From: Galaxea fascicularis | Lineage: Eukaryota; Cnidaria; Anthozoa; Scleractinia; Euphylliidae | DNA length: 64,000 nt | NCBI GenBank assembly: GCA_948470475.1 | Contig: OX419336.1 | Coordinates: 4,780,984-4,844,983, forward strand | Reading direction: 5' to 3' | Shown: positions 22,935 through 35,516 of the stretch, in pieces | How the letters are laid out: each line of letters opens with the position of its first letter | Position numbering within the stretch: the first letter of the stretch is position 1 | The notes under the pieces: generated by a model | Databases searched by the model: none | The model's input: the letters and a program-made list of their open reading frames with translations, nothing else | What the model was told of the DNA's origin: nothing | Position numbers and translations under genes: made by a program

Positions 22935-25254
22935 TGATGATGATGATGGTGATCGTGATGATAATGTAATGATAATGATGATGACGACGAAGACGGTGAT
23001 GAGGTTGTTGAAAAGAGTGATAACCTGTTAATACTGATTGTGATGATATGAGCATTGTAATAATCTTGGTGGCGACGTTGATGTTGACAATAAAATAATA
23101 AAGAAGTCATGACAATGATGGTGAGGATGACAATAGGGAGCTTAAGCAACGATGACGACGACGACAACGAGAACGTAATTTCAGAATATAACTGCTCGTT
23201 TTGGTGACTCTTTCGCGATTATTTAAATTTGTCCATGTGTTAAATGCTGGCGAGCTGTCCAGGGCCAAACTTACTGCGAACAGTGTTAAAGCAAAGTCTA
23301 ACGAAAGAAAAACTTGCCGTCATGCGCTCACGTTCTCGAGAAAACCTAAAATTTGGTCATTTCACGTTGCTGCTTTGCAGAGGACGGCAAAGAAATGTAC
23401 CAAAATGTAAAACGCACGTGCAGAGTATTATTTTGGCTCATTAGTCCCATTGCTTTGTGCGGGTGATTTCGTTACTGTCGTCGTCGTCGTCGTTGCTTAA
23501 GCTCCCTAATCAATTACAGTGATGATGACGACGGTGAGGACGGATATATTGTAAACAGTGCTGAGCGTGACCAAAAACCGTACTTACCGATATTCTCCAG
23601 TAATGTTCTGTTTTGGACAGCGATGATTTCCTGTTGGTTGAGTGCCTTGTCATACACCTGTATGCAGCAAATACTTCCTTTGAAGGGGCTGTTGTTCTGT
23701 GGTCTGGCTGCTATGCGAAGGTCATAGTGGGTACCTAAGTCCCCGTTGTTATCAATTATCTGACAGTAACAAGGAAACGGTATTGATTGAGCTTCAACTT
23801 TCAACAACTGAACAAACATTACCACTTCAGTTCTCCATAATGGGTCTCGTGTATGTCGGTGGTCTGTATGTTCCCCAGGCCTCCAATTACAGCTTCCAAG
23901 GCCCAGCGATGAACGTGGTTTGTAATTTGTATTTTGAGAACGTAACTGTTACAGTAAAATGTAAAATTCCGAACTGTAGTGAGAGCAGCAGGAACGTCAC
24001 ACTGAAAGCAGTGTAAGCTTTCTACTTACACATGAAATCAATCAACCAACCACTAACTCAGTCACTCACGCATCCAGCTAACCATCATTGTCACTGTCAC
24101 TTCCACTATCACCACGAATCACTATCACTGTCACAGTACAACATGCGTATCAAACTTTGGGTTAGGATTTTGGCTGACAATAGAACTTTTTTTCGCTCCT
24201 TTTATGGCCTTTCTTATTGTTTGAGTGGATTAGGCTTCATTGTTTGCAAAACAATGGATGCAAGTAACCGACATGCAGTTTGATTACCGACCGCGAAATT
24301 AAAAAATCTTCGTTAGTGATTAGAGTGACAAAACACTGTCACTGTCACAGTACAACATGAAATTCTGCATTTAGATATGTTTTACTTAACTGGTGATGGT
24401 TCAACGCCAAATACCGTATAGCGAGACCAGTGACTTGATATCGCAGGATATCAGACAGTAGACTAGGCTTCTGATTGGCTACTTGCGAATTTGGCCGGGT
24501 TCGGTAATAAATGCGTAATAGTCAAATACACACAAAAGGATACAAAGGAATTAATGTGTAATTGTTGTTAGAAATTACTTTTTACACTGAACACTCTAGA
24601 AAAAAAAAGAACTCGCCTAATCCTGACAGCCACAAAACAAATCGAAACCTTGGAGGGAGGGGAGGGATGGACGGTAAAATTACATTATCCATAAAAGAAA
24701 AAATCTCATTGATACTATCAAAATCCTCGAAACTTGAATTGTAACCTTTCTGCTTCCCAAAAACATAATACAGGCTGTAAATTTTCTTTTTCCTCTTTAT
24801 TTTACCTCGACAGCTGCCTGTCCATTCACCCAAACCTTAGCAGTGCCGGATAAAGAATCGTAAGATGCTCCCACGTGGTACCATGAATTGGATGGTATAG
24901 GCGACGACTGATGGAAATGCCACTTCGCATTGCAATACAGCCTGCCATCGTTTACGAACCATAAACGAAAGCATGTTCCGCAGCTGTATTCAAAGATAAG
25001 TCCCTCGTTACTTTCTCGGTTCACCCACGCGAGAATTGTTATAGAGTTTTTGATGTCAAGGCCACCATTGTTGGGTATGTGGACGTAACTCGTGGGGGTA
25101 CCAGAGAATTGGAACGAACCATATGGATGCCCGTTTGGTCCTGGTGCGAGTGCTGTATTACTAGGTATTCCCTGGGGGTTTTCGTTGTGGCTGATATCTT
25201 TTGTCCCGTGTCGGCCATTGAGCGGATATAAGGCAACGGGATCTGGAAGACTGT
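22151..25254 (-). CDS. LamG / PAN-domain protein, second gene
   Basis: Same plan as the gene at 16.4-20.5 kb. LamG first half 25254-24806 (phase 1 to 0), LamG second half 23759-23588 (phase 0 to 1), PAN exon 22422-22151 with stop TAA. All splice sites are canonical (donors GTAAAA and GTAAGT). Protein landmarks: ALYPLNGRHGTKD, ILAWVNRES, SICCIQVYDKALNQQE, AVQNRT, then ECLARCSRLHECNSVVFDG in PAN, and a basic tail ending KRKRQI. A LamG (concanavalin-like jellyroll) plus PAN predicts a secreted binding protein. No frame breaks are seen. The upstream exon carrying a signal peptide was not found. The gene is divergent from its neighbour, so this family duplication is far older than the block A/B event. 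Confidence 0.82.
22504..22838. mobile_element. Palindromic MITE with perfect central hairpin
   Basis: The left end AGCCCATCACTAGGAGTGTA and the right end TACGCTCCTAGTGATGGGCT are inverted copies. At its centre is an 18-base perfect inverted repeat, TTTTGTTCTAAAGTTTCT (22649-22666) against 22678-22695, with an 11-base loop. It lies in the intron between the second LamG exon and the PAN exon. Confidence 0.8.
22870..22950. repeat. (GATGAC)n / (GAT)n microsatellite
   Basis: A compound run of GAT and GAC triplets that reads as poly-Asp on the + strand and poly-His on the other; both are artefacts. It is intronic to the LamG/PAN gene. Confidence 0.9.
23136..23507. mobile_element. MITE with AGGGAGCTTAAGCAACGA ends
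   Basis: The left end AGGGAGCTTAAGCAACGA with GACGACGAC matches the inverted right end GTCGTCGTCGTTGCTTAAGCTCCCT (shown as the last bases of the element). About 370 bp in the intron between the second LamG exon and the PAN exon. A related right end, GGTTGCTTCAGCTCCCTA, lies at about 43935-43954. Confidence 0.8.
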
Positions 25255-26570
25255 CTGTTGAGAGAGGTGATGAAAGGATAACAAGGGAGTAAAAATTGCG
25301 TTCTCAGTTAACGATTGTAGCATAGACACGCAAGGCGAGCATGAGCTCAGTATTCCACTCCAGAGACTGAGAAGACTAGAATGAATGAAGAATTATGGGA
25401 TCGTTGTGGTAAACCGAATTTTCCTTTACAGGGCTTTATTACCATCACTTACCACAGTTCTCTAGAGGTCTACCCTAAACTCGCACAATCCCTCGCCCAC
25501 CCCTCCCAACCACCCAGCCATACTTTATGGAAGGGCAAATTATTCCATACTGTTCGTCTTCGGATCTTTGGTGAACAGTTAGTAACCGGACCCCGATTGT
25601 TCAAAGAATGGATATTCGTATTCACCAAATCAGTAGTTAGATAAAATAACAGTAAGGTTACAAAAAAACACAGCAAACTAAACAATGTCAGGCAAAATGT
25701 AAACAGAGACACGCACATTTAAATCAATTAAAGGTTAACTTGACTGGGGACGAAAGGCGCGTTTCCTTAGGCTTTCTCCTAAGTTTGAAAGGGAAAAAAA
25801 CTGAAAAGCTAGTAAAAAAAGAAACCGTCCGCAATAGCATACCTTATACGGTGTTTGTTGGATCTGACACCTTATTTGTTTTAGTGGCCTCAGTTAGTAT
25901 TCTCCTGGGCCCGTTATTCGCGGGAATTTAGGTCCACAATTTGCATTTTGTAAGCGACACTTGGTAAATGTCATTTTCTGTGTTTTACACGTTTGAACCT
26001 TCAACGAGACGAACTTCTCGTAGTTGTCCATTCTTTCAGTCACCAGCAGTCTGCCAGAAAATCGTACTAAACTTCCTCTAAACGCGCCACAACAATTTAA
26101 AACCTTCTTCGCCTCGTCAGTAGCTGTAGCACGACAAAGTGGAAAGTGTTTTTTGATTAATTGCGTGAATTAGAAGTGTTCGCCTCCGGCGGTCACAGTG
26201 TTATCAATCAATCTCACAATGACAGATGGCCCGACAACATTCGATTATTTAAAGCTAATGACAAAAGTTATAAAAGTTATGAAGAAAGTTCTTTGCCTAC
26301 AGGCCATTAGCGCCCTCGAATATACCACTTATCTGGCTGTGCTTGGCTGAATGCCGCTGGGATTCCTCCTCGTTTAGCGGTTTTAAAAGTTTCCAGCTGT
26401 ACCCTGCGGCGTTAACAATTCTATTCGGTAGGTCTCGGAACATTTGAAACTGTAATTCTTTCAAGCGGTGTCCCAGTGAAAATATTTTTGGAACATCTTT
26501 ATACCTCAGGAAACGTGCAAGGATCGGACGAGGTTTTTCATCTTAGGCTTTTCCAGTGCGGTGGACACGT
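25255..26570. other. Upstream region of LamG/PAN gene 2, no exon seen
   Basis: This should contain the 5' exon of the LamG/PAN gene. A T-rich hydrophobic frame at 25718-25650 (-) could pass for a signal peptide, but no donor of the required phase 1 follows it, so it is not called. Confidence 0.4.
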
Positions 26571-27575
26571 TATAATAATAATAAACTTTAATAAATACTC
26601 CCAAAAAGGTTTTTCAGTACCTATTTACAAATAAAAATGCAAGCTACATCTAACAAGCTAATATTGTTAAATTCAAACTGTCATTCAATCATTCATTCAT
26701 TCATTACAAGTTTCATGGCTTTCTTAAAGGCCTTTACAGTTGTAGCGTTTCTCAGGTCTTCGTCTAACATGTTCCACAAGGATACTGCTCTATAGGCGAA
26801 AGTCCGTTGGCCAGAGGCTGACCTGAATAATGGGATTTCGAACTTGTCATTATTACGAGTTATGCGATTATGTACAGAAGAACGTTTTTTAAACTTAGCA
26901 CATAGGTATTCAGGAGCTAAATTGTTGGCACACTTATAAGCCATAACAGCGTCTCTGAATTTGAGCATCTTGCTAACTGGAAGCCAGTTGAGTTCATCAA
27001 GTAATGGCGTCACGTGGTCATATTTCCGAGCACCGCAAATAATTTTACAGGCGAAATTCTGAATGAGTTGCAGCTTTCTTGAATGTTCTTAGATGAGGTA
27101 TTAGACCAAACGGTCGAACAGTAGAGCATTTTGCTGAAGACAAGAGATGTAATAATTAAAACCAAAGTCTCTCTATCAAAACAGTATTTCACGCGATTGA
27201 TCTGAACCAGTTTAGTCAAGCAAGAAGAGACTAAGTGGGAGACGTGAGTGTCATAGGTCAGGTGTAAATCTATGTATACACCTAGATCTCTTGCTGATTC
27301 GACGGCCATAAGAGTCTTTCCAATAAACGAAACAGTAAAATTAACTGAATGCCGTTTACTTATCATTTGTTTGGTGCCGATCAACATGAACTTCGTTTTC
27401 TCAGGGTTTATTAACAAATCATTTGTGCAACACCAGGTGGCAACATTACGCAAATCATCTTCGAGCTTGAACTTAGCGTCAATGGCATCAGCTACCGGAA
27501 AAGATAGCAAAACTTTCGAGTCATCGACGTATGACTCGAGCTGGCAGAATTGAGGAGCGCGTGGCAGATCGTTTA
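26571..27575 (-). pseudogene. 5'-truncated LINE (CR1/L2-like), frameshifted
   Basis: The minus strand encodes the end of a non-LTR reverse transcriptase. It starts just before the catalytic YVDD (about 27530) and runs through DLGVYIDLHLTYDTHV to LLDELNWLPVSKMLKFRD and FAYRAVSLWNMLDEDLRN, the usual CR1/L2-type C-terminus. A one-base frameshift near 27080 separates two open parts. The frame ends in ATGAATGA repeats followed by (AAT)n. A dead retrotransposon copy. Confidence 0.85.
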
Positions 27576-27767
27576 GATAAACGTTGAATTTCTACATTCT
27601 AAGCATCTGCATATCCCAGCTCGCGTTCTAAAAAGCCTCGGTGTCTTCGGGTTGATCTTGAGGTCCTTCTTCAGTGTTCTTAAACCATTGTTTTCACGTC
27701 AAGAATAGGCCTCGAGATATGAGTTTTTTGACTCGGTCTCCTTAACTGCTTAAAAAATGTGATTCTA

Positions 27768-27982
27768 AAGGCGCGTTTACACTACAGAAAAAATGGGTCC
27801 GGACCTCATCAAAAAAGTAGTACGGACCCATAACTTTTGTAAAGAAATACTGGAGTTACCGCGGGGCCATAGGCGCTTATGGCCCTGCGGAAACTCCAGT
27901 ATTTGCTTTACAAGAATTATGGGTCCGTACTACTTTTTTGATGGGGTCCGGACCCATTTGTTCTGTAGTGTAAATGCGCCTT
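27768..27982. mobile_element. Foldback element, AAGGCGC(A/G)TTTACACT ends
   Basis: A 215-bp near-perfect palindrome. Terminal 22-mers match inverted with one change (GCGCGTTTACACTACAGAA at the left), and inner arms carry ATGGGTCCGGACC and AGTACGGACCCATAA. TAA flanks each side, a 3-bp duplication compatible with a PIF/Harbinger source. Confidence 0.8.
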
Positions 27983-28146
27983 AAATTTCAATCTTATTTA
28001 AGCTTGATTCAATTTGCAGATATACGTGTTCGTCGGAACAGACAACAGCGGTTGATCAGCAACTTTACACCAAAGGTTGCAACTTTAGTGAAAAGTCATA
28101 GATCTAGTAGATATACGGAAGTCAAACAAACTAATGAAAAAGCCTC

Positions 28147-28350
28147 GTGTTGCCGAGGTTTAACCAATATTCGGACTTAAAAAGTTGTTGAACCTTCGTC
28201 AATCTTTTTATATGTCAAGCATAGAGTCCTCAAAGAAACACTCAGCAGCAAATTGGATCCGGGTCAAGAAAATATTTACAAGAGTCACATTTCTAGTTCT
28301 AAGGAAAACGTGGAATGTTGAATAAAACTAGAAAAAGTTACTTGTCTCAG
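28147..28350. repeat. Block shared with 40086-40295
   Basis: About 200 bases clearly related to 40086-40295, including CACTCAGCAGCAAA and TCTAGTTCTAAGGAAAA. On the minus strand a TATATAAAAAG-like box occurs. It lies upstream of LamG/PAN gene 2, as the partner block lies upstream of the LamG exon at 39.0 kb. It may be a conserved promoter region of the LamG family or simply an old repeat. Confidence 0.6.
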
Positions 28351-28560
28351 CAGACGACGATCGAATAGTATCCCATGATGCAATTTGCTACGTACATGAT
28401 GCGACATCGAAGTTATCATGGATTTCAGCGTGAAATAACGTGGTTTTCTCCGCGGTCTATTTCTTATTTGTATTGTAGTAAAAGGTATGAAAAGTGCATT
28501 ACTTAATTCTTTGGCACAATTATAATGATTTGTAAGTGTTCAAGAGGGCAGTCTTATTAT

Positions 28561-28608
28561 AGCGGAGCTCCAGCGGCCCGAAGGGCCGCAAAGCGGAGCC
28601 CCATACCT

Positions 28609-28640
<32 letters not shown>

Positions 28641-30852
28641 ATCTTGGCTAGCGGTATTGCTCGTGGGCGCGACCGACGACGACGACGACGACGACGACGT
28701 CGCACAATAATTAATAATACCCTAATAATAATAATAATAATAATCCAAAATGGCGGCCATACTCCAGCTGACCATCTAGTTTACTGCGGACATCTTTGAT
28801 ATTAGACATCCATGTCAACGTCAATTGACACCTGTCAAAACAACGTATCCGCTGACCAGTATCATGTGACCATATTGCGGGCTCAAGTTATGAGCTGTCG
28901 AGGTCAGCTGTTTTTTTTAAGTTGACCGCTGACCAGGTACTCGTTTTCAATTCGATCGCAGGCTCAAGCCAAGCCAAAACGAGGCGTAAGTTTTCGCCAG
29001 GATCAACAGATCTCCGTCCTGTAAACAATTTGCCGCCTACCTTGACTACTTCTCAGTTCGTTTTTTGTTTAAACCGATGAGAATCAACCTTTGGATGTTA
29101 AGAGCAGCAAATTGGATTGCCTGGCTTTGCTATTTTATAGTTTACGGATCTGCGAGAGAAAAGATCGTGTGGTTTGGCAGGGTTTTAATCATGCAGGCGC
29201 TGTCTTCTATTGCTCACTTTTGCTGTGGATTAAACTGGATGGTTTTGCCGCTAAAAATCCTTAATTGAAGAAGCTTCCTTGGTAGACATGGGAAGTAAAA
29301 CAAAGTGACGGTGAAGAACTTCAAGGCCCGATAAGGATTTGTATCTGCTTAGCAAATGAATACTTATACTTTTGTGTGAACTGACGCCTTCTGCTTTAGC
29401 TCTGCGTTCGGAGTGATTGTTGACTGACTTAAACTGTCCGCAGGTTAGTATTCCTGTTGTGTCTTTTATATCACATATGGTGATTTGTCTCTGTGACTAC
29501 GAGTTATGTTTGTTACTTGTCTTAGTTTTCCAATTTCTACAACTAACGCCGAAGAAACATTCGCTAGCATCGTTCTTTGTTTTCTTACCTTTTGTTGTTT
29601 TCATGTTGTTTGGATAGACTAAAAACGCTCGTCTTTTTTCCAAATGCATATTTTCGCTCCAATATTTCATTTTGGAGGCTAAAACTCTTCGTTTTCCCTG
29701 CTGTCGCTCATTTTTCTGGGCAAAGAATTGGTTGAAGAAAAGCCAAGCGAAGTCGGGACGGTTTATATCCTCGGCTTCGCTTTGTTGACATTATTGGAAA
29801 CTCGCAAAAGAGTAATCAACAACTCATTGCCAAATATAAACACGATTTTTAACAGCTGCAGCATTGGAAATGCCAGCAATTTGTTGTCCATCAAAAGCAA
29901 TTCTCGTTGTTAGTTAAAAAATTGCAGATTTTTAAGGCTATTGCAGTAAAAACTTCGTCCTTTGTTCAATGTTTACGGCTGAAAAATGTTTTCCAGAAAT
30001 CCTGAATCAGATGTTATCATTAACAGTGATGTCAAAAATAATACCACCCACGACTTGTAGTCAAGGTTTGTTGTTTGCAATAGTTGTAATTGATCGAAGT
30101 CAAGAATAAAACCATTCTCAACATCACTAGATAATTGCAGTTGATCACCTGAGTTGATTCATGGCTAAAATAATATGCTCGATCAGTCTGTTGCAGTCAC
30201 TTTTCTTAAGGAAAAGTAAGCTAAAGTCGATTTCGCTCAACGGTTTTCGATGTTATCGTAAAAAGGGCATCGACGGCACTTTCTATAGTCTTTACTGTAA
30301 TAGATCACAAGAATGACACCCTGAAATGTTCAAAACAAGGCGAACAAAGTACTTTTGTTCTTTTATGGGCGGTGTCGAAGAGTGCTTACTTTGGGGTTTT
30401 ATCGCACTTTTGTTGTAAAATATTTTGTTTTGATAGATTAAAATGTCCCGCACCGATACATGTCGGTTGTGAAGTTGGATTTCATAGTGGGACACTAGAA
30501 CTGTTAACCTAGTTAAGTGCTTTTTACCACCTGTATCGAAATGTAATCAGATGTAATTAAACTTTGATGAAGAAAAGTTTGTTAATCGTTTTTGCTCATC
30601 ATAATCATATAGTTCCTGTGGCACTAAGGCCGATGATAGTTCGAAAATCTACGTGTGCACTTGATTGAATGGTGGCTTTGGCTCTGCAGCAAAACAGTAA
30701 CAAAAATATATATGTAATCACAATATAGAGAAGTCCTTACTGGAGTCATGGCTCAAGTCTTGTGGCATTGCCATATTAGTTTATCTGTAAATGCTAACAC
30801 TAAGGAAATAACTGTGGAGCTCCGCTTTTAGGCTTGCCTAAATATATATATT
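28561..30852 (+). repeat. 2.29-kb direct repeat, copy 1
   Basis: This unit and the next (30853-33127) are arranged head to tail with period 2292. Each begins AGCGGAGCTCCAGCGGCCCG, which contains the perfect hairpin GCGGCCC-GAA-GGGCCGC, then (GAC)n and (AAT)n microsatellites. Each ends GGAGC(T)CCGCT followed by a TTTAGGC/GCCTAAA hairpin and (AT)n. Inverted 11-base ends (AGCGGAGCTCC / GGAGCTCCGCT) suggest a non-autonomous transposon. No convincing protein is encoded. Confidence 0.85.
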
Positions 30853-30900
30853 AGCGGAGCTCCAGCGGCCCGAAGGGCCGCAAAGCGGAGCCCCATACCT

Positions 30901-30932
<32 letters not shown>

Positions 30933-33127
30933 ATCTTGGCTAGCGGTATTGCTCGTGGGCGCGACCGACGACGACGACGACGACGACGACGTCGCACAAT
31001 AATTAATAATACCCTAATAATAATAATAATAATCCAACATGGCGGCCATACTCCAGCTGACCATCTAGTTTACAGCGGACATCTTTGATATTAGACATCC
31101 ATGTCAATGTCAATTGACACCTGTCAAAACAACGTATCCGCTGACCAGTATCACGTGATCATATTGCGGGCTCAAGTTATGAGCTGTCGAGGTCAGCTGT
31201 TTTTTTGAAGTTGACCGCTGACCAGGTACTGGTTTTCAATTCGATCGCAGGCTCAAGCCAGACCAAAACGAGGCGAAATTTTTCGCCAGGATCAACAGAT
31301 CTCCGTCCTGTGAAGAATTCGCCGCCTACCTTGACTACTTCTCAGTTCGTTTTTTGTTTAAACCGATGAGAATCAACCTTTGGATGTTAAGAGCAGCAAA
31401 TTGGATTGCCTGGCTTTGCTATTTTATAGTTCACGGATCTGCGAAAGAAAAGATCGTGTGGTTTGGCAGAGTTTTAATCATGTAGGCGCTGTCTTGGATT
31501 GCTGACTTTTGCTGTGGATTAAACTGGAAGGTTTTGCCGCCAAAAAAAAACCTTAATTGAAGAAGCTTCCTTGGTAGACATGGGAAGTAAAACAAAGTGA
31601 CGGTGAAAAACTTCAAGGCCCGATAAGGATTTGTATCTGCTTAGCAAATGAATACGTATACTTTTGTGTGAAATGACGGCTTCTGCTTTAGCTCTGCGTT
31701 CGGAGTGATTGTTGACTGACTTAAACTGTCCGCAGGTTAGTGCTCCTGTTGTGTCTTTTATATGACATATGGTGATTTGTCTCTGTGACTACGAGTTATG
31801 TTTGTTACTTGTCTTAGTTTTCCAATTTCAACAAGGAACGCCGAAGAAACATTCGCTGGCATCGTTCTTTGTTTTCTTACCTTTTGTTTGGACTAAAAAT
31901 GCTCGTCTTTTTTTCCAAATGCATATTTTCGCTCCAATATTTCATTTTGGAGCCTAAAACTCTTCGTTTTCCCTGCTGTTGCTCATTTTTTTGGGCAAAG
32001 AATTGGTTGAAGAAAAGCCAAGCGAAGTCCGGACGGTTTATATCCTCGGCTTCGCTTTCTTGACATTATTGGAAACTCGCAAAGAGTAATCGACAACGCA
32101 TTGCCAAACGTAAACACGATTTTTAACAGCTACAGCATTGGAAATGCCAGCAATAATATGGTGTCCCTCAAAAGCAATTCTCGTTCTTAGTTAAAAAATC
32201 GCAGATTTTCAAGGCTATTGCAGTAAAAACTTCGTCCTTTGTTCAATGTTTACGGCTGAAAAATGTTTTTCAGAAATCCTGAGTCAGATGTTATCATTAA
32301 CAGTGATGTCAAAAATAATACCACCCACGACTTGTAGTCAAGGTTTCTTGTTTGCAAAATTTGTAATTGATCGAAGTCAAGATTAAAACCATTCTCAACA
32401 TCACTAGATAATTGCAGTTGATCACTTGAGTTGATTCATGGCTAAAATACTATGCTCGATCAGTCTGTCGCAGTCACTTTTCTCAAGGAAAAGTAAAGTC
32501 GATTTCGCTCAACGTTTTTCCATGTTATTGTAAAAAGGACGGCACTTTCTATCGTCTTTACTGTAATAGATCATAAGAATGACACAATAAAATGTTCAAA
32601 ACAACAAGGCGAGCAAAGTACTTTTGTTCTTTTATAGGCGGTGTTGAAGAGAGCTCACTTTGAGGTTTTATCGCACTTTTGCTGTAAAATATTTTGTTTT
32701 GATAGATTAAAATGTCACCGATGTCGGTTATCAAGTTGGTTTAATAGTGGGACACTAGAACTGTTAACCTAGTGAAGTTATTTTTACTATTTGTATCGAA
32801 ATGTAATCAGATGTAATTAAACTGTGATGAAGAAAAGTTTGTTAATCGTTTTTGCTCATCATAATCATATAGTTCCTGTGAAACAAAGCCCGATGATATT
32901 TCGAAAATCCACGTTTGCACTTGATTGAATGGTGGCTTTTGTTCTGCAGCAAAACAGTAAATATATATATATATATATATATCAGTATGAAATCACAATA
33001 TAGAGAAGTCCTTACTGGAGTCATGGCTCAAGTCCTGTGGCATTGCCATATTAGTTTGTCAGTAAATGTTAATATTGAGGAAATAATTGTGGAGCTTCGC
33101 TTTTAGGCTTGCCTAAATATATATATT
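30853..33127 (+). repeat. 2.29-kb direct repeat, copy 2
   Basis: Second unit of the pair, a few percent different from the first, with small deletions and a longer (AT)n near 32960-32980. One end base differs (GGAGCTTCGCT). The short open frames present in each unit are not conserved between them, which argues against coding. Confidence 0.85.
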
Positions 33128-34970
33128 AATATTCTTGTCTTTGATTGTGTTATGTGACTATTCGCATCACAAAGCATTCATTGACCCATAACAAGGTCAT
33201 AAATATTCGCTTTTTTTCGCATAGTATGTTGATGTCTTCCATTTTTGGGCATCACGCCAGAGAATATAGACCTAATAGTGAGTTTTGGCCAAGAAGTACC
33301 GAGAAGTACCCACATTTTTATGACCTTTTGAACGATCGAAGTTGACTGAAATTTCGTAACACAGTGTTGCGTGTGTGGATGTCTGTCTCAGTTCGTTTGG
33401 CACTTTATTCCCGCGCTTGGTCATCTTTTAGAGTCAAAATGATTATTTTCGAAGGTGTTTTGGTTATTATTCTTTCCGAAACTGCAAAATGTTCAGCAGT
33501 GATAACTAGCCTTAATAACGGAGTGTTTAAGTAACGATTCACACAAGAACTATAGCAAACCCTATTGTTCTGCGGCAATGGCAATTTCCCCACATAGGAT
33601 ATCGTTGATTTTAGGAAGAAAGCTGGAACTCTTGAATGTTACCTAAATTTCTTTGTAGAACTAGACTAAATGTACTTGGTTCAAATAAAATTTAGGAAAT
33701 TTTTGTGCCTAACCAATCATAACTGCTAAACACAATAGCCACTAATTTTGATGATTTGATGAAGTTCCCCCCACACAATTTCTTTTAAAAATTCGATGTG
33801 GTGCAACGGCAGCACAGGTTATCTGAATCTTCAATTAATACTTAGTAAATGTGCCTTTAACCCTAACTTTAAAAATTTTTTGAGTTTTTACCAATGAGTT
33901 TGCTAGATTAAACAATGAAAAAAGTCAACATTCCATCGTGCATTGCCGTTTAGCGCTATAGCTCTTATGCGAATCATTACTTAACTTCGTAAATTTCAAT
34001 AGCTCAATGGAACCATCATCTTCAAAGAGATGTCATGTAGCAAGCGGCACAATACCGAACAAACCTGCTAAGAAGCGGACAAGAGATCTCAACAGAAAAA
34101 TCAGAAAACCCCTTAGCTTCTCTTCGGAAAATGTACCTCTTGAAAAGGAAAGTGATGGCTTGGTCAGTCCAGAGATCAAGATGCGGTCTCGAGCGAATTC
34201 GCAACAACCGCAGGGATGAGAGCTCTTCTTCGTTCGCCCATGCTTTCCACATAGCTTATATGTGCTTCACGACAGACCAACGAAACACAAGTAAAACCCT
34301 TCACTGTAACGGCAAAATTCTCCTTGGAAACGCAGTGAAAATAAACTAAATCGGTACTCTTGCAAGCAGAAGCCACGGAATTCAGACAAGTCTGAAAGCA
34401 CGCCATGGTTTCTTCGCGAAAGCGTGGAGTAAATGATGACGTCACGTACGCAGTGATAAACGAATCAAAACAACTGTTTCTTGGCCTGAAAATAATCATG
34501 GTATTAGGTATATGAATTAGGTGTACATTACGCCTAAAACATTAGAAATTATATTTCTGAAAGTAATCATGGTTGCTTTTTATTTTTAATTTGTTAGGTT
34601 TCATTCCTAAAAAAGGTGTATAGTAAAGTTTTTATTGAGTAACTCTGAATGAATCAGGAAATAACTACCAAATATCAAATACTAGAGATCTAGATCTAGG
34701 GTGAATCTACAGCAAACTCAGCTACATAGCCATATGCACGTGCCAAATACGCTCTGCTTTCGAATTCAGTGCTGTTATTTTAGTAATGTTGTCCGAAATA
34801 TTTTTGTTGATGTTATTGTAGACTGTCTACTCTGTATTTCAAGACAACATAAGTATTAGTGGCATAGCAATCAAATCCATTGCAGATCCCAAGTGGGTGA
34901 AAATCTTCGAGTTGTGATTGCATTACATAACACACTACATTTTGTCGCTCAACTTCATAAGCGTTCTGGA
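33128..34970. other. Intergenic, one weak open frame
   Basis: The only candidate is a 70-codon frame at 34007-34219 (+) starting MEPSSSKRCHV, with a basic cluster PAKKRTRDLNRKIRKP resembling a nuclear localisation signal. It has no recognised domain and no splice partner. It could be a first exon or chance. The rest shows nothing recognisable. Confidence 0.3.
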
Positions 34971-35117
34971 CCCGCCGGTTGTTCAAAGGCTGGATAGCGC
35001 TACCCACCGGATAAATATCTATCCAGTGGATAGTGCAATTAGCTTTCCTAATACTTATCCGCTCGATAGTGATTTATCCGGTGGATAGCGCTATGCAAAC
35101 GTTTGACAACCGGGGCC
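34971..35117. mobile_element. MITE, GGCCCCGGTTGTT family (third copy)
   Basis: Starts CCCGCCGGTTGTTCAAAGGC and ends GACAACCGGGGCC, with the same internal GGATAG/CTATCC motifs as the copies at 1448 and 45719. Confidence 0.8.
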
Positions 35118-35172
35118 AGATATTATACTACATATTCAGTGACTCTGAAAGGCTTGTATTGGACCAACAATA

Positions 35173-35292
35173 GACCCTATGCAAAAATGGCTGCCTTTAA
35201 ATTATTCTTTTGTTCATATTCAAAATAGCCCAACTAACCTCGCTCGGGATAACAAATTCTTTAGAATTTTTGTCTCCAAAATTGCATAGGGT
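35173..35292. mobile_element. TA-flanked MITE (GACCCTATGCAA ends)
   Basis: Left end GACCCTATGCAAAAATGG, right end CCAAAATTGCATAGGGTC, bounded by TA on both sides. About 120 bp; a TA duplication suggests a Tc1/mariner-type source. Confidence 0.75.
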
Positions 35293-35516
35293 CTATTCAC
35301 TCCATTCAAAATGAGAACCAGATTTGGTGTCATTGTGGATGCAACGTTTTACTCAATTTTGTGGGGGCTCTCAACACCCACTTTTTTTCAGTGTGAAGAA
35401 ACACAATTTAAATAAATCAAAGGGGGATCGCCGTTGAAAACTAGATTAGTCTAAAATTCTTAGTTTTGTGCCACGTTGTAAACCAGTGTTATAGTAATCG
35501 AAAGTTTTTCTCTAGC

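Noticed and set aside
22807..23167. Poly-Asp and poly-His open frames
   Set aside because: Translation of a GAT/GAC microsatellite in an intron.
30820..30860. Helitron 3' end (hairpin plus CTAA) at the 2.3-kb repeat junction
   Set aside because: The CTAA is part of the hairpin rather than about ten bases beyond it, and no TC start or A/T insertion site fits.
34813..35007. Minus-strand frame ending GFDCYATNTYVVLKYRV as the missing PAN exon of the third LamG gene
   Set aside because: The tail loosely resembles the DFDYYATV end of a PAN exon, but the EC-x-C-x5-C core is absent and the frame starts inside a MITE.
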